From Mycobacterium ostraviense (lineage in GTDB: Bacteria > Actinomycetota > Actinomycetes > Mycobacteriales > Mycobacteriaceae): DNA of 64,000 bases. The translations under genes were made by a program, and so were the position numbers. Each line of letters opens with the position of its first letter. The first letter of the stretch is position 1. Below, in pieces: positions 35,749 through 47,046 of the stretch. The notes under the pieces were generated by a model. That model worked only from the letters and a program-made list of their open reading frames with translations. It was not told where the DNA came from and ran no database searches. The stretch is taken from the NCBI RefSeq assembly GCF_002705925.1, contig NZ_NKRE01000001.1, positions 943,661-1,007,660 of the forward strand. The letters run 5' to 3'.

Positions 35749-35752
35749 CCCC
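35740..35752 (+). terminator. Short GC-rich dyad at the end of the hydrogenase operon
   Basis: GGGGTC-T-GACCCC spans the stop codon and is flanked by CGCC and GGCG that could extend the stem. There is no U tract, as is usual for mycobacterial terminators. It is a weak candidate. Confidence 0.3.
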
Positions 35753-35859
35753 TCGGCGACAACCATTCGCCAAAGTTGTCCTGCGAACCGATTGCATCTG
35801 GACGGAGACTGTAGTTTTGTATTTTGCAGGAACAGGCTTCCGAGACTTGAGGTGAAGCC

Positions 35860-36273
35860 ATGGCCGGTGCGTCGTTTCGCCGGCGCCTTGCGCGCCGGGG
35901 CGGGGCCTTCGGTAAGCCGCTGCGCCAGTTGCCAATCCGCACCTACCGCCAGATCGGACCGACGTGGACGGCCCCGGCCGGATGCCCCGGAGCCGACTTA
36001 TCCATGGCCTTGCCGTCGAGTGCCGCCGGGACCGCACCGGAGTTTTCGGGAGCAATGCCCGGCATGCTCGGCGGGATGCTGCTGAGCGGCCTGGGCGGGC
36101 GCAGCTCTGCACCGGCACTTACCGGTCCGCGTACCCGCGGGCCGCGGTTACCAGTCCGGCGAACAACCGCAAGTCGTCCAGCGACTTCTCCGGATGCCAT
36201 TGCACCGCAAGCGCAAATCCGTTGCCGGGCAATTCCAGCGCTTCCACTACGCCGTCGGCGTCCGTCGCGCTGA
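35860..36273 (+). other. Small frame resembling a PPE C-terminus, overlapping the amidotransferase gene
   Basis: ATG 35860 is preceded by GAGGTGAAG. The first about 85 codons have coding-like third-position GC. They read like a PPE C-terminal region: GPTWTAPAGCPGADLSMALP, then SGAMPGMLGGMLLSGLGG. After about 36115 the frame overlaps the convergent amidotransferase gene and becomes a shadow. It may be a remnant of a PPE gene or a short real gene. The rest of the 370-bp gap (35749-36118) holds an AT-richer stretch at 35800-35830 that could be its promoter. Confidence 0.35.
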
Positions 36274-36859
36274 CCACCAGGCCCGCCGCGACTTCGTCGA
36301 CCGCCTGGTGGTGATAGCAGGGCACGTCGGCGGACTCGCCGATCAGCCCGGCCAGCCGAGTGCCCGGCACGGTGCGGACCGGCAACGGCGTGAACACCGC
36401 GTTGCCCGCGCAATGCCCGCCGTGGCCGATGACGTCGGGAAGGTGCTGATGCAGCGTGCCGCCGAGCGCAACGTTGAGCAGTTGCACACCACGACAGATC
36501 CCGAACACGGGCAGCTCGCGGGCCAGTGCACCCTTCAGCAGCGCGAATTCCCAGGCGTCGCGCTCGGCTCGGGGCCGGTCGGTGGCCGGATGCGGGTACT
36601 GTCCGTATGCGGCGGGCTCGATGTCGTAGCCCCCGGTGATCACCAAAGCATGCAGGCCGTCCAACACCCGGTTCGCGTTCTCCGGATCCACCGGCTGCGG
36701 CGGCAGCAATACCGCGTTACCACCGGCCATGATGACGGCGTCGGAGTAGTCGGCAGGCAGGTAGCTCGCGGGTACGTCCCAGATCCCGGTCTGCACCCGC
36801 TCCCGATACGTCGTCAGACCGATCACCGGCCGCCGGCCCCTAGAGCTGTTCGAAACCAC
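36119..36859 (-). CDS. Class I glutamine amidotransferase-like protein (gamma-glutamyl-GABA hydrolase type)
   Basis: A 246-residue peptidase C26 protein (Rv2859c-like). It begins after GTG 36859, which is preceded by GGGGAG, as VVSNSSRGRRPVIGLTTYRERVQTG. The nucleophile elbow is PVFGICRGVQLLNVALGGTLHQ, with the catalytic Cys. The late His/Glu pair lies in ALAVQWHPEKS. The family hydrolyses gamma-glutamyl conjugates of amines. In M. tuberculosis the neighbour is glnA4 (Rv2860c), a pathway partner, which is missing here. Confidence 0.85.
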   Translation of the reverse strand: MVSNSSRGRRPVIGLTTYRERVQTGIWDVPASYLPADYSDAVIMAGGNAVLLPPQPVDPENANRVLDGLHALVITGGYDIEPAAYGQYPHPATDRPRAERDAWEFALLKGALARELPVFGICRGVQLLNVALGGTLHQHLPDVIGHGGHCAGNAVFTPLPVRTVPGTRLAGLIGESADVPCYHHQAVDEVAAGLVVSATDADGVVEALELPGNGFALAVQWHPEKSLDDLRLFAGLVTAARGYADR

Positions 36860-37022
36860 GCTGGCTCCCCAATCAATCACCGCCGCATTGAAACTGATTT
36901 GACCGCCGCCTGCCCACTCGGGCTTGCCAGCCGGGCAACACCGCGAAACGCATTGTAGGACAATAATTTCGACGTCGTGCGTACCACTGCGCCGAGCACG
37001 TTGATGCAGAGCCGGCGCCGCA

Positions 37023-37586
37023 CTACCAGCCGCTGGTCCGCAGGACGATCTCGGTGGCCAACTGCGCGGTCGAGTTGTGTGCATTGCGCCGCGCCGGCAG
37101 GTCCACGACCCGGTAATCGGCGTAGACCAGTCGCTGGCTGTCGCGGGCAACCTTGCGCGTAGCCGGAGAACTCACCAGCACGGTGGTGCTGATCTCCACC
37201 GGCGGGCAGTGGTCGTCGCGGACCACGCCGTTGACATCGGCCACCTGCGGATGTCCGCGATCGATGGCCACCAGACCGGCGAACCGCCCCAGCCTGGTCG
37301 CCGCCAGTTCCCAGGCGAGCTCGCCGCCGGCGCGGTCACCGACCACCACCGCCCAGCCGATCGCCAGGACGTCGAGGATGCCCATCACGGACTTGGCGGT
37401 CAGCCGCGGGTCAGCGCCGATAACGACGGTCCGAAGCGATGCGGTGTGCAGGCGCTCACAAATGGCACCGTAGGCCGCGACGGCACGCTGTTCGGCGCCC
37501 AGAATGGTGACGACGACGCCCGTTGCCGGACCCGATACCGCTACCGGAACCGGAAATCCGTCGAGCGTGGTCATCATCGCGGACAC
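37023..37586 (-). CDS. Conserved hypothetical protein, alpha/beta-hydrolase-like fold
   Basis: A 187-residue protein, MTTLDGFPVPVAVSGPATG..., with a beta-strand/helix pattern (GVVVTILGAEQRAVAAYGAICERLHTASLRTVVIGAD, LAIGWAVVVGDRAGGELAWELAATRLGRFAGLVAIDRGHP). In a lysophospholipase-like fold, GDRAGG would occupy the nucleophile elbow with Asp instead of Ser. It would then be a non-catalytic or altered hydrolase. The first codon could be GTG 37586 or one of two ATGs 9 and 12 bases later. It lies 62 bp from the PPE stop, on the same strand. Confidence 0.6.
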   Translation of the reverse strand: MSAMMTTLDGFPVPVAVSGPATGVVVTILGAEQRAVAAYGAICERLHTASLRTVVIGADPRLTAKSVMGILDVLAIGWAVVVGDRAGGELAWELAATRLGRFAGLVAIDRGHPQVADVNGVVRDDHCPPVEISTTVLVSSPATRKVARDSQRLVYADYRVVDLPARRNAHNSTAQLATEIVLRTSGW

Positions 37587-37648
37587 CTACGCCAAAGTAC
37601 AGGGAATTGGGCTGGGTGCGCACCGGTTCCAGACGCTCGTGCGGACCG

Positions 37649-40600
37649 TTACAGACCCGTCAGCGCACCGAAGATGAGGTTGGCGACGTAGAGCGCGCGC
37701 GGCACATAACCGATGTCCTCGGTTCCCGAGGTGTAGATCCCGAGGTTCTTGACGCCGGACAACAGGGTGCCTAAGTTGAGCAGGCCGGAGTTGGTCGCAC
37801 CGAAGTCCAGCAAGCCCGAAACCCCCGCACCCAGGTTCAGCGCTCCGGAGTTCCCGAAACCGGCCAGCAGGCCACCCGAGTTTCCCGCGCCCGGTGTCAA
37901 CAGGCCCGAATTCCCCGCACCCGGCGTCAGCAAGCCCGAGTTGCCCAGGCCGAACGCCAGGTAGCCGGAGTCCCCGGCGTAGATGTTGAGCAGCCCCGAG
38001 CTGCCCGCGCCCGGGTTCAGCGTCCCCGAGTTTCCGGCGCCGGGGTTGTAGCGCCCGGAACTGCCGAAGCCCAGGTTCTGGTTGCCGGAGCTGCCCGCGC
38101 CCGGGTTGCTGGTGCCCGAGCTGCCGGCGCCAACGTTGCCGGTGCCCGCATTGCCGGCACCTGGGTTGTTGGTGCCCGAACTGCCAGCCCCGATGTTGGT
38201 CGTGCCCGAGCTGCCGAAGCCGATATTGCCGGTGCCGGCATTGCCGCCGCCGATGTTGCTGCGGCCCGAGCTGCCGGCTGACCCGTTGTTGTTGAAGCCC
38301 GAACTTCCCGCGCTTCCCGCGTTGTCTTTGCCCGAGTCCCCGCCGGTGCCCGAGTTGCCCGAACCCGAGCTGCCCTGCGCCGCGATGTTGCCGGTCCCCG
38401 AGCTGCCGAATGTCACCGCGTTGTTGCCGGTGCCCGAGTTGCCGGCGCTGCCGTTGTTGTTGAAGCCCGAGTTACCGCCGCTACCGTTGTTGCCTTTGCC
38501 GGAATTGCCGGCGGTTCCGTTGTTGCCCGAGCCGGAGCTGCCGCCAGAGGCGTTGTTGTTGGAGCCCGAAGTTCCTGCGCCACCGTTGTTTCCGGTGCCC
38601 GACTGTCCGCCGCTGCCGTTGTTGTTGAAGCCGGAGTTACCGGCGCTTCCGTTGTTACCGGTGCCCGAACTTCCCCCGGCCGCCGCATTGGTGCTGCCCG
38701 AGCTTCCGAAGGTGGCTCCGGTGTTGTTAGCGCCTGAGTTGCCGCCGCTGCCGCTGTTGTTCTGGCCGGAGTTGCCCGCGCTTCCGGCGTTGCCGGTACC
38801 CGAGTTGCCGCCGCTGCCCGAGTTGCCGGTGCCCGAACTGCCGCCGGCCGCAAAATTGTTGGAACCGGAGCTTCCGAAGGTGACTCCGGTGTTGTTGTTG
38901 CCCGAGTTACCGCCGCTGCCGCTGTTGCTTTGGCCGGAGTTGCCGGCACTTCCGGAGTTGCCGCTGCCCGAGTTGCCCGCGCTGCCGCTGTTGCCGTTGC
39001 CGGAGTTGCCGCCAGCCCCACCGTTGTTCTGCCCTGAACTCCCGGAGGACCCGTTGTTGTTGGTGCCCGAGTTCCCGACACCCCCACTGTTGCCGGTGCC
39101 CGATTGGCCGGCACTACCGCTGTTGCCGAAGCCCGAATTCCCGCCGGCCGCCGAGTTTCCGACGCCCGAGGTGCCATTGCCGCCGGTGTTGCGGCTACCA
39201 GCGTTGCCGCCACCGGCCGTCCCGTTATTGTCACCCGAATTGCCGCCGCCAGCACCGCCGTTGAAGGAACCTGAATTCCCGCCGCCGGCAACGTTATTGC
39301 TGAAACCGGAGTTACCACCACCGGGACTGCTGTTGTTTTCGCCCGAGTTTCCGCCGTTGGCGAAGCCGCCGTTGTTCTTGCCGGAATTGCCCGAACTGCC
39401 GGCACCACCGTTGTTGGACCCCGAGTTTCCGCCGCCCACGCCACCGTTGTCGGACCCCGAGTTCCCGCCGCCCACGCCACCGTTGTTCGAGCCGGACCAC
39501 CCGCCGCCCACGCCATTGTTGTCCTGACCCGATGAGCCGAACGATAGGTTGTTCAAGCCGGACGAACCTGCGAGGTTGCCCGTACCCGAAGCCAGCACCA
39601 GGGGCCCATCGCCGGTGTTGCCGTTACCGATGTTGTAGTTGCCCGAATTGTTGTCGCCGGTGTTGAGGTTTCCGGAATTATTGTTGCCGGTGTTGGTGTC
39701 ACCGGTGTTTCCGTCACCCGTGTTGGTGCTGCCCGAGTTGTTATTGCCGGTGTTGGTGCTACCGCTGTTGCCGTTGCCGGTGTTCGTGTCGCCGGAATTG
39801 TTGTCGCCGGTGTTGGTGTTACCCCGGTTGCCGTTGCCGGTATTCGTGTTGCCGGAGTTGTTATCACCGGTGTTCGTCCTGCCGCTGTTCCCGCTGCCGG
39901 TGTTGGTGTTGCCGGCGTTGTTGTTTCCGGTGTTGGTGTTGCCCGAGTTGCCGTCGCCGGTGTTGGTGAAGCCGGAGTTCTTGCTGCCGGTGTTGGTGTT
40001 GCCTGAGTTGAAGTCGAATCGGTTGGTGTTGCCGGAGTTCGCATTACCGGTGTTGGTGAAGCCAGAGTTCTTTTCGCCGGTGTTGGTGTTGCCGGAATTG
40101 CGGTCGCCGGTGTTGGTGTTGCCCGAGTTGCGGTTGCCGGTGTCGGTGAAGCCCGAGTTGTAGTCACCGGTGTTGGTGTTACCCGAATTGTAGCTGCCGG
40201 TGTTGGTGTTGCCCGAGTTGTACCCGTCCGGCCGGCTGGGATCGCCATAGGTGTTGGTGTTGCCCGAATTGAAGTTGCCGGTGTTGGTCTTGCCCGAGTT
40301 GTGGTTGCCGGTGTTGGTGTTGCCCGAATTGAAGTTGCCGGTGTTGGTGTTACCCGAATTGTAACTGCCGGTGTTGGTGTTGCCCGAGTTGTACCCGTCC
40401 GGCCGGCTGGGATCGCCGTAAGTGTTGGTGTTGCCGGAGTTCAGATTGCCGGTGTTGGTGTTGCCCGAGTTCAGGTTTCCGGTGTTGGTGTTCCCCGAAT
40501 TTTGATTGCCGGTGTTCGTGTTGCCGGAGTTGTAGCTGCCGGTGTTTGTGTTGCCCGAGTTGTATCCGTCGGGGCGACTTGCGTCCCCGTACGTGTTGGT

Positions 40601-43600
40601 ATTCCCGGAGTTCAGGTTGCCGGTGTTGGTGTTGCCGGAGTTCAGGTTTCCGGTGTTGGTATTGCCGGAGTTCAGGTTTCCGGTGTTGGTATTGCCAGAG
40701 TTCTGGTTGCCGGTGTTGGTATTGCCAGAGTTCTGGTTACCGGTGTTGGTATTGCCCGAGTTGAGGTTGCCGGTGTTGGTGTTGCCCGAGTTGAGGTTGC
40801 CGGTGTTGGTGCCACCTGAGTTGTAGTTGCCGGTATTGGTACCACCTGAGTTGTAATTGCCGGTATTGGTGCCGCCGGAGTTGTACAGGCCCGTGTTGGT
40901 GCCACCGGCGTTGTAGCTGCCGGTGTTGGTGCCACCGGAGTTGTAGTCACCGTAGTTGGTGCCACCGGCGTTGTAGTTGCCGGTGTTGGTGCCGCCGGCG
41001 TTGTAGTTGCCGGTGTTGGTGCCGCCGGCGTTGTAATTGCCGTAGTTGGTGCCACCGGCATTGTGGTGGCCGGTGTTGGTCCCGCCGGCGTTGTAGTCAC
41101 CCGTGTTGGTGCCGCCGGCGTTGTAGCTACCGGTGTTGGTCCCGCCGGCGTTGTAGCTGCCGGTATTGGTGCCGCCCGAGTTGTAGCTGCCGGTGTTGGT
41201 GCCGCCGGAGTTGAAGTTGCCGGTGTTGGTGCTGCCGGAGTTGTACAGGCCGGTGTTGGTGCTGCCGGAGTTATACAGGCCGGTGTTGGTGTTGCCGGAG
41301 TTGAACAGGCCGGTGTTCGTGTGGCCCGAGTTGTACAGACCGGTGTTGGTGTTGCCCGAATTCCAGAAACCCGTGTTGTAGTTGCCGGAGTTGGACGCCA
41401 GCGTGTTCCCGATACCGGAATTCCACCAGCCGGTGTTCCCGTTGCCCGCGTTACCGAAGCCGATGTTGTAATTACCTGAATTCCCGAAGCCGATATTTCC
41501 GCTGCCCGAGTTACCGAACCCGATGTTGAAGTTTCCGGAATTTCCGAGGCCGAGGTTGAACCATCCCGAATTCAGCCCGCCGATGCCCACCTGGTTGTCG
41601 CCGGTAAGCCCCAGACCGAAGTTGTTGTTGCCTCGGTTACCGAATCCCATGTTGTTGTTTCCGGTGTTGCCCCAGCCGACGTTGTTGCTGCCGTTGTTGC
41701 CGCCGCCCTGATTGGCGTTGCCGATGTTACCCATGCCGGGATTGTTGTTGCCGAGATTGCCGCTGCCGGTATTGCCGTCACCCCGGTTTCCCTGGCCGGT
41801 GTTTCCGGTGCCGTAGTTGCCGGCACCCTGGTTGGTGTTGCCGAAGTTGCCGCTGCCGGAGTTGCCGGTGCCGGTGTTGCCGCTGCCCGAGTTGTTGTTG
41901 CCGATGTTGCCGTGGCCGACGTTGCCGCTGCCCTGGTTGCCGCTGCCCTGGTTGTTGTCGCCGGACGAAAGCAGTCCGATTCCCCGGTTGCCGCTGCCGG
42001 AGTTGCCGCTGCCGATGTTGCCGCTACCGGAGTTGTCGTTGCCGATGTTGCCGCTGCCCGAGTTGTTGGTCGCCCCGCCGCCGAAGGGATTCTGATTGCC
42101 GCTACCGGAATTGCCGCTGCCGATGTTGCCGCTACCGATGTTGTTGTTGCCGATGTTGCCACTGCCGAGGTTGCCGCTGCCCAGGTTGCCGGAGCCCGGG
42201 TTGTTATCGCCCCTGTTGCCGTAGCCGGAATTGCCGCTGCCGAAGTTGCCGTCACCGGTGTTGTTGTTGCCGCGGTTGCCCAGGCCGGAATTGGCGTCAC
42301 CGAAGTTTCCGTTGCCGGTGTTGTTGTTGCCGGTATTCCCGTTGCCCTGGTTGTTATCGCCCTTGTTGCCGAAGCCGGAGTTGCCGTTGCCGAAATTTCC
42401 GTCACCGGTGTTGTTGTTGCCCGCGTTGCCGAAGCCGGAATTGGCGTCGCCCTTGTTGCCATCACCGGTATTCCCGCTGCCCACGTTGCCGGTGCCGCGG
42501 TTGTTGTCGCCCTTGTTGCCGTCGCCGGCGTTGGTGTTGCCCAGGTTGCCGTCGCCGGTGTTCGTGTCGCCCTTGTTGCCGTCACCGACGTTGGTGCCGC
42601 CCAGATTGCCATTTCCGGAATTGGTGTCGCCTTTGTTGGCGTTGCCGGTGTTGCCACTGCCCAGGTTGCCGTCACCGGAGTTGTTGTCGCCCTTGTTGCC
42701 GTCGCCGCTGTTGCCCAGCCCCAGGTCGCCGTCGCCGGAGTTGTTGAAGCCCTTGTTGCCATCGCCGATATTTCCGTTGCCGAGGTTTCCGTTACCGGAG
42801 TTGTTGTCGCCCTTGTTGCCGTCGCCGGAGTTGCCGCTGCCGAGGTTGCCGTCACCCGGGTTGCCGACCGCCGGGTTGCCGCTGTTGTTGTCGCCATCGC
42901 CGGCGTTGTTGTTGCCGATGTTTCCGTCACCGTCGTTGCTGTTGCCCGTGTTGCCACTGCCCACGTTGTTGTTGCCGCGGTTGCCGTCGCCGGAGTTGCC
43001 GGTCCCCTGGTTACCGTTGCCGCCGTTGCCGTCCCCGGTGTTACCGCTACCCGGATTGTTGGCGCCGATGTTGCCGTCGCCCTGGTTTCCGTTGCCCCGG
43101 TTGCCGTCACCGGCGTTGAAGTTGCCGGTGTTGCCGCTGCCCGGATTGTTGCTGCCCCGGTTGCCGTCGCCGGTGTTGCCGCTGCCCTGGTTACCGCTGC
43201 CCTGGTTACCGCTGCCGGTGTTACCGCTACCGACGTTGTTGGCGCCGATGTTGCCGTCGCCCTGGTTTCCGCTGCCCTGGTTGCCGCTGCCCGGGTTGTT
43301 GTTGCCGATGTTGCCGCTACCGGGGTTGTTGTCGCCCTGGTTGCCGCTGCCCACGTTGCCGCTGCCCAGGTTGCCATTGCCCTGGTTGCCGTTGCCCTGG
43401 TTACCGCTGCCGGAGTTGTTGTTGCCGATGTTGCCGTTGCCGGTGTTTCCGCTGCCCTGGTTGCCGCTACCCGGAAGCGCCAGCGCCGCAGCAGCATTCA
43501 CGCTCATCGCCCGTGCTGCCGCGGCCGGATCGCCAGCCGGGGTGACGGCCGGGGTGACGACCTGGGCGGAATTGCCGGTCATCGCGGTGGCACCGGAAGA

Positions 43601-44218
43601 GGCGGCCTTCGTGGTGACGGCGTCGCCGTTACCCGCAGCGCTGGTGGCCGGGGCGCGGCCGGGGCCGCCGAGAAGGCCGCGTAGCGGGCCGGTCAGGTTG
43701 TGCAGCGAGCGTTGCCACGGCGTCAGCCGGCCAGCGGCGGCCGAGACCCCGGAATAGTAGCCCGACATGGCCGCCGCATCCTGGGCCCACATCCGCTCGT
43801 AGTCGGCCTCGGCAGCCGCGATCGCCGGGGCGTTCTGCCCGAACAGGTTTGAGAACACCAGCGACAGCAGCCGACCCCGGTTGGCCACCAACGCAGCCGG
43901 ATGTACCGTCGCGGCCTTCGCCGCCTCGAATGCGCCGGCGGCGACCCGGGCCTGGCCCGCGGCCTCCTCGGCCTGTGACGCCGCCGCATTAAGCCAACCC
44001 AGATAGGGGGTGGCTGCGCCGGCCATCGCCGCCGCCGCGGGGCCCCGCCACGATCCGTTCGCCAGTCCCGACGTCACCGAACCGAAAGCCGCTGCCGCCG
44101 AGGCCAATTCGAAGGCCAATCCGTCCCAGGCCACCGCCGCGGCCAGCATCGGGCCGGACCCGACGCCGGAAAACATCCGCGCCGAGTTGACTTCCGGCGG
44201 TAACACCAAGAAATTCAT
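37649..44218 (-). CDS. Giant PPE-MPTR family protein
   Basis: A 2189-residue PPE protein. ATG 44218, preceded by AGAAGG, gives [18 protein letters not shown]. The PPE domain covers about residues 1-180, with the WxG motif in NGSWRGPAA. From about residue 245 to 2110 it is almost only pentapeptide-type repeats. First NxGxGN units (GSGNQGSGN), then a block of GNTNTGN/GGTNTG units (about 930-1540), then GSSGxGN/GGNSG units. The last about 40 residues ([30 protein letters not shown]) are unique. Within the GNTNTG block a 57-residue higher-order unit occurs three times. It is presumably exported by ESX-5. It occupies the place of several M. tuberculosis genes between Rv2859c and mapB. Confidence 0.9.
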   Translation of the reverse strand: MNFLVLPPEVNSARMFSGVGSGPMLAAAVAWDGLAFELASAAAAFGSVTSGLANGSWRGPAAAAMAGAATPYLGWLNAAASQAEEAAGQARVAAGAFEAAKAATVHPAALVANRGRLLSLVFSNLFGQNAPAIAAAEADYERMWAQDAAAMSGYYSGVSAAAGRLTPWQRSLHNLTGPLRGLLGGPGRAPATSAAGNGDAVTTKAASSGATAMTGNSAQVVTPAVTPAGDPAAAARAMSVNAAAALALPGSGNQGSGNTGNGNIGNNNSGSGNQGNGNQGNGNLGSGNVGSGNQGDNNPGSGNIGNNNPGSGNQGSGNQGDGNIGANNVGSGNTGSGNQGSGNQGSGNTGDGNRGSNNPGSGNTGNFNAGDGNRGNGNQGDGNIGANNPGSGNTGDGNGGNGNQGTGNSGDGNRGNNNVGSGNTGNSNDGDGNIGNNNAGDGDNNSGNPAVGNPGDGNLGSGNSGDGNKGDNNSGNGNLGNGNIGDGNKGFNNSGDGDLGLGNSGDGNKGDNNSGDGNLGSGNTGNANKGDTNSGNGNLGGTNVGDGNKGDTNTGDGNLGNTNAGDGNKGDNNRGTGNVGSGNTGDGNKGDANSGFGNAGNNNTGDGNFGNGNSGFGNKGDNNQGNGNTGNNNTGNGNFGDANSGLGNRGNNNTGDGNFGSGNSGYGNRGDNNPGSGNLGSGNLGSGNIGNNNIGSGNIGSGNSGSGNQNPFGGGATNNSGSGNIGNDNSGSGNIGSGNSGSGNRGIGLLSSGDNNQGSGNQGSGNVGHGNIGNNNSGSGNTGTGNSGSGNFGNTNQGAGNYGTGNTGQGNRGDGNTGSGNLGNNNPGMGNIGNANQGGGNNGSNNVGWGNTGNNNMGFGNRGNNNFGLGLTGDNQVGIGGLNSGWFNLGLGNSGNFNIGFGNSGSGNIGFGNSGNYNIGFGNAGNGNTGWWNSGIGNTLASNSGNYNTGFWNSGNTNTGLYNSGHTNTGLFNSGNTNTGLYNSGSTNTGLYNSGSTNTGNFNSGGTNTGSYNSGGTNTGSYNAGGTNTGSYNAGGTNTGDYNAGGTNTGHHNAGGTNYGNYNAGGTNTGNYNAGGTNTGNYNAGGTNYGDYNSGGTNTGSYNAGGTNTGLYNSGGTNTGNYNSGGTNTGNYNSGGTNTGNLNSGNTNTGNLNSGNTNTGNQNSGNTNTGNQNSGNTNTGNLNSGNTNTGNLNSGNTNTGNLNSGNTNTYGDASRPDGYNSGNTNTGSYNSGNTNTGNQNSGNTNTGNLNSGNTNTGNLNSGNTNTYGDPSRPDGYNSGNTNTGSYNSGNTNTGNFNSGNTNTGNHNSGKTNTGNFNSGNTNTYGDPSRPDGYNSGNTNTGSYNSGNTNTGDYNSGFTDTGNRNSGNTNTGDRNSGNTNTGEKNSGFTNTGNANSGNTNRFDFNSGNTNTGSKNSGFTNTGDGNSGNTNTGNNNAGNTNTGSGNSGRTNTGDNNSGNTNTGNGNRGNTNTGDNNSGDTNTGNGNSGSTNTGNNNSGSTNTGDGNTGDTNTGNNNSGNLNTGDNNSGNYNIGNGNTGDGPLVLASGTGNLAGSSGLNNLSFGSSGQDNNGVGGGWSGSNNGGVGGGNSGSDNGGVGGGNSGSNNGGAGSSGNSGKNNGGFANGGNSGENNSSPGGGNSGFSNNVAGGGNSGSFNGGAGGGNSGDNNGTAGGGNAGSRNTGGNGTSGVGNSAAGGNSGFGNSGSAGQSGTGNSGGVGNSGTNNNGSSGSSGQNNGGAGGNSGNGNSGSAGNSGSGNSGSAGNSGQSNSGSGGNSGNNNTGVTFGSSGSNNFAAGGSSGTGNSGSGGNSGTGNAGSAGNSGQNNSGSGGNSGANNTGATFGSSGSTNAAAGGSSGTGNNGSAGNSGFNNNGSGGQSGTGNNGGAGTSGSNNNASGGSSGSGNNGTAGNSGKGNNGSGGNSGFNNNGSAGNSGTGNNAVTFGSSGTGNIAAQGSSGSGNSGTGGDSGKDNAGSAGSSGFNNNGSAGSSGRSNIGGGNAGTGNIGFGSSGTTNIGAGSSGTNNPGAGNAGTGNVGAGSSGTSNPGAGSSGNQNLGFGSSGRYNPGAGNSGTLNPGAGSSGLLNIYAGDSGYLAFGLGNSGLLTPGAGNSGLLTPGAGNSGGLLAGFGNSGALNLGAGVSGLLDFGATNSGLLNLGTLLSGVKNLGIYTSGTEDIGYVPRALYVANLIFGALTGL
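40221..40592 (-). repeat. 171-bp higher-order repeat inside the PPE gene
   Basis: The 30-bp sequence encoding [15 protein letters not shown] interruptions starts at 40221, 40392 and 40563, exactly 171 bp apart each time. It encodes residues near 1323, 1266 and 1209. Between interruptions the GNTNTG units also match in order. One unit therefore duplicated as a 57-residue block after the short repeats had diverged. The third copy reads [11 protein letters not shown]. Confidence 0.8.
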
Positions 44219-44477
44219 CGAGGGCCTTCTTCCAGCCTTACCCGCGCGGCCGCAGGTCGCCGGCCCCCCGCACCATGTTGGGCAGCAAGATTCGCGCCGC
44301 CACACACATGCGCGCCTCCAAGCAGCAAGCACCGGCAATCGTGGTGATCCCAGAAAGCTACAGCAAACGCCCGCGGGATATCGGCAATTCAGCAAATGAC
44401 GGCCCAGCCGGTGTGCCCGGCTCTGACCCGGCTCTGTTGGTGGCTCCGCCGGGAATGGTGCATTCCCCGGTGTCGGC

Positions 44478-45980
44478 CTAAACCCGCAGTTCGCTGACCA
44501 GATGGGGCCGCTGCGGCGGCGGCCCGGCAAGCAGGCCGAGCACCGCCTTCACATCGACATGCGACGCCAACAGATCAGCCATCAGGTCCAGCTGAGCGTC
44601 GCGTCGCGCCGCCACGTTGACGCCGTCGGCGACGACGAATCCGCTCCGGCCGGCGGCGGCGGCCACCTGGTTGAGCCAGGCGCGACGGAAGTCGTCGTTG
44701 TCGAGCAGGCCGTGCCAGTGGGTGCCGAAAACCGCGCCGCTCCTGATGCCGTGCATGCCGGAGTCGACGTCGAACCAACCCGTCTCGGCGCAGCGGGCCA
44801 GCCGCCCGTGATGGATTTCGTAACCGGTCAGCGGCCGCTGCCAGCGCCGCAGCCTCTTGTCCGTGGCGAACACGATGTCGGCGTCCAACAACCCCAGCCC
44901 GGCCACCACCCCGGCCCCGGATTCGATCGTGTCTTCGATGCTGCGGCACAACATTTGGAAGCCGCCGCAGATGCCCAGTACCGGCTTGCCCGCCCGCACG
45001 TGGTCGACGATACCGCCGGCCAGGCCACGATCGCGCAGCCACGACAAATCTGCGACCGTGGCCTTGCTGCCGGGCAGCACGATCAGGTCGGCGTCGGCCA
45101 GGTCGGCGGGGTCAGTGATCCAGCGCACCAGCACGCCGGGCTCGCACGCCAGCGCCTCGATATCGGTGGAGTTGGAGATCCGCGGCAGGCGCACCGCCGC
45201 CACCCGCAGCCACTGGTCGCCGCGGGGCGGCTCGGGCGTGCCGACGACGCGGTGCGCCACCACCGACAGCGAGTCCTCGGCGTCGAGCCAGAGCTCGTCG
45301 GTGTACGGCAACACCCCGTAGGTTGGGCGCCCCGTCGACTCCAGCAGCTGCTGTAGCCCCGGCTGCAGCAGCTCAGGGTCACCGCGAAACTTGTTGACAA
45401 TGAAGCCCGCAATGTGTGCCTGGTCGTCGGGGTCGAGCACCGCGACCGTCCCGAACAGATGGGCCAGCAAACCGCCGCGGTCGATGTCGCCGACCACCAC
45501 CACCGGCAGGTTGGCCGCGCGCGCCAGCCCCATATTTGCCAAATCCGTTGCCCGCAGATTGATTTCGGCTGGAGAACCGGCTCCCTCGCAGATTACGGCA
45601 TCGAACTCGGCTCGCAGACAGGCTAATTCGTCGAGAACGACACCAGCTAGCCGGTCGCGATGCCGCAGGTAGCCGGCCGCGGTGACGCTATCGGCGACTC
45701 GGCCCCGGATGACCAGTTGCGACGTCCGGTCGCTGCCCGGCTTGAGCAGGATGGGGTTGAACCGCACGCTGGGCTCCAACCCCGCCGCGCGAGCCTGGAT
45801 GGCCTGGGCCCGGCCGATCTCGCCGCCTTCCACGGCGACGGCTGAATTGTTGGACATGTTCTGCGCCTTGAACGGCGCCACCCGGACGCCGCTGCGGGCC
45901 AGCAATCGGCACAGGCCCGCGACCACCACGGACTTGCCGGCATCGGAGCTGGTCCCGGCAACCAGCAGCGCGCCGCTCAC
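44478..45980 (-). CDS. cobQ: Cobyric acid synthase CobQ
   Basis: A 500-residue glutamine-dependent amidotransferase that amidates four side chains (b, d, e, g) of adenosylcobyrinic acid a,c-diamide. It begins (GTG 45980) [23 protein letters not shown], with the DTB-synthase-like P-loop. It has the family segment [15 protein letters not shown] and the GATase_3 nucleophile [15 protein letters not shown]. The C-terminal His is in [12 protein letters not shown]. In M. tuberculosis the equivalent gene (cobQ1, Rv0255c) lies elsewhere, next to a PPE gene, and it also adjoins a PPE gene here. It complements cobB and cobO at the left of the window. Confidence 0.93.
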   Translation of the reverse strand: MSGALLVAGTSSDAGKSVVVAGLCRLLARSGVRVAPFKAQNMSNNSAVAVEGGEIGRAQAIQARAAGLEPSVRFNPILLKPGSDRTSQLVIRGRVADSVTAAGYLRHRDRLAGVVLDELACLRAEFDAVICEGAGSPAEINLRATDLANMGLARAANLPVVVVGDIDRGGLLAHLFGTVAVLDPDDQAHIAGFIVNKFRGDPELLQPGLQQLLESTGRPTYGVLPYTDELWLDAEDSLSVVAHRVVGTPEPPRGDQWLRVAAVRLPRISNSTDIEALACEPGVLVRWITDPADLADADLIVLPGSKATVADLSWLRDRGLAGGIVDHVRAGKPVLGICGGFQMLCRSIEDTIESGAGVVAGLGLLDADIVFATDKRLRRWQRPLTGYEIHHGRLARCAETGWFDVDSGMHGIRSGAVFGTHWHGLLDNDDFRRAWLNQVAAAAGRSGFVVADGVNVAARRDAQLDLMADLLASHVDVKAVLGLLAGPPPQRPHLVSELRV

Positions 45981-46059
45981 CGTGTGGCGGCGAGCAGACG
46001 CAGACTCGCACCGCTGCGGTGACGATCATGCGAGTTTGCGACTGCTCGCGCCGGAAAGT

Positions 46060-46917
46060 TCACGGCAACGTGAGGATTTCGACGCCGGTGTCGGTCACCA
46101 GCAGCGTGTGTTCGAACTGCGCGGTCCACTTGCGGTCCTTGGTGACCACCGTCCAGCCGTCGTCCCAAATCTCGTAGTCCAGGGCGCCCAGGTTGATCAT
46201 CGGCTCGATGGTGAAGGTCATACCCGGCTGCATGATCGTTTCCACCGCGGGCTGGTCGTAATGCAGCACGACCAACCCGTTGTGGAACGTGGTCCCGATG
46301 CCGTGACCGGTGAAGTCCCGAACCACGTTGTAGCCGAACCGATTTGCGTAGGATTCGATAACCCGCCCGATGACCGACAACGCGCGTCCGGGTTTGACGG
46401 CGTTGATCGCCCGCGTCGTCGCCTCCCGGGTCCGCTCCACGAGCAGGCGGTGCTCTTCGGCGACGTCGCCGGCCAGGAAGGTCGCATTGGTGTCGCCATG
46501 CACGCCGTCGAAGTAAGCGGTGACATCGATGTTGACGATGTCGCCGTCGGTGATCACCGTCGAGTCGGGGATTCCGTGGCAGATGACTTCGTTGAGCGAC
46601 GTGCAGCACGACTTCGGGAATCCCTTGTAGCCCAGCGTCGACGGGTAAGCGCCGTGGTCGACCATGTACTCGTGCGCTATCCGGTCCAGTTCGTCGGTGG
46701 ACACCCCTGGGGCCACGGCCTTACCGGCCTCGGCCAGGGCGCCGGCCGCGATCCGGCCGGCGACGCGCATCTTCTCGATTACCTCCGGCGTTTGCACCCA
46801 CGGTTCGGTCCCCTCCTTGGCCGTCGGCTTGCCGACGTATTCGGGGCGCGCGATCCACTTGGGCACCGGCCGCGTCGGGGACAGGGCGCCGGGGGAAAGC
46901 GCGGTGCGAGCAGGCAT
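46060..46917 (-). CDS. mapB: Type I methionine aminopeptidase MapB
   Basis: A 285-residue metalloprotease that removes initiator methionine from nascent proteins. An N-terminal extension has a proline-rich, SH3-ligand-like [18 protein letters not shown]. The metal ligands lie in [19 protein letters not shown] (two Asp), [13 protein letters not shown] (His), TFTIEPMIN (Glu) and FEHTLLV (Glu region). It is the orthologue of Rv2861c. The HypC cysteine and the PE/PPE N-termini in this window would be among its potential substrates. Confidence 0.95.
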   Translation of the reverse strand: MPARTALSPGALSPTRPVPKWIARPEYVGKPTAKEGTEPWVQTPEVIEKMRVAGRIAAGALAEAGKAVAPGVSTDELDRIAHEYMVDHGAYPSTLGYKGFPKSCCTSLNEVICHGIPDSTVITDGDIVNIDVTAYFDGVHGDTNATFLAGDVAEEHRLLVERTREATTRAINAVKPGRALSVIGRVIESYANRFGYNVVRDFTGHGIGTTFHNGLVVLHYDQPAVETIMQPGMTFTIEPMINLGALDYEIWDDGWTVVTKDRKWTAQFEHTLLVTDTGVEILTLP

Positions 46918-47046
46918 CCCGCTAGCTTAGCCGGGCCCGCGGGACGAGCCGTCAAATGCCGCCCACCGCTGCGATGCCTCGCCACTTGCGCCTCATTGGC
47001 CGCTGCCCGGGGAATTGCCCACCTCTCAGCTGTACCCGCGCCACGA

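Noticed and set aside
41572..43497. 641-codon alanine/threonine-rich frame on the minus strand in another frame of the PPE gene
   Set aside because: It is a frame-shifted reading of the same repeats, with no start context.
37900..43500. Regular repeats that could suggest a CRISPR array
   Set aside because: Repeats are in one long open frame of a PPE-MPTR protein, with 15-bp units and no unique spacers of constant length.
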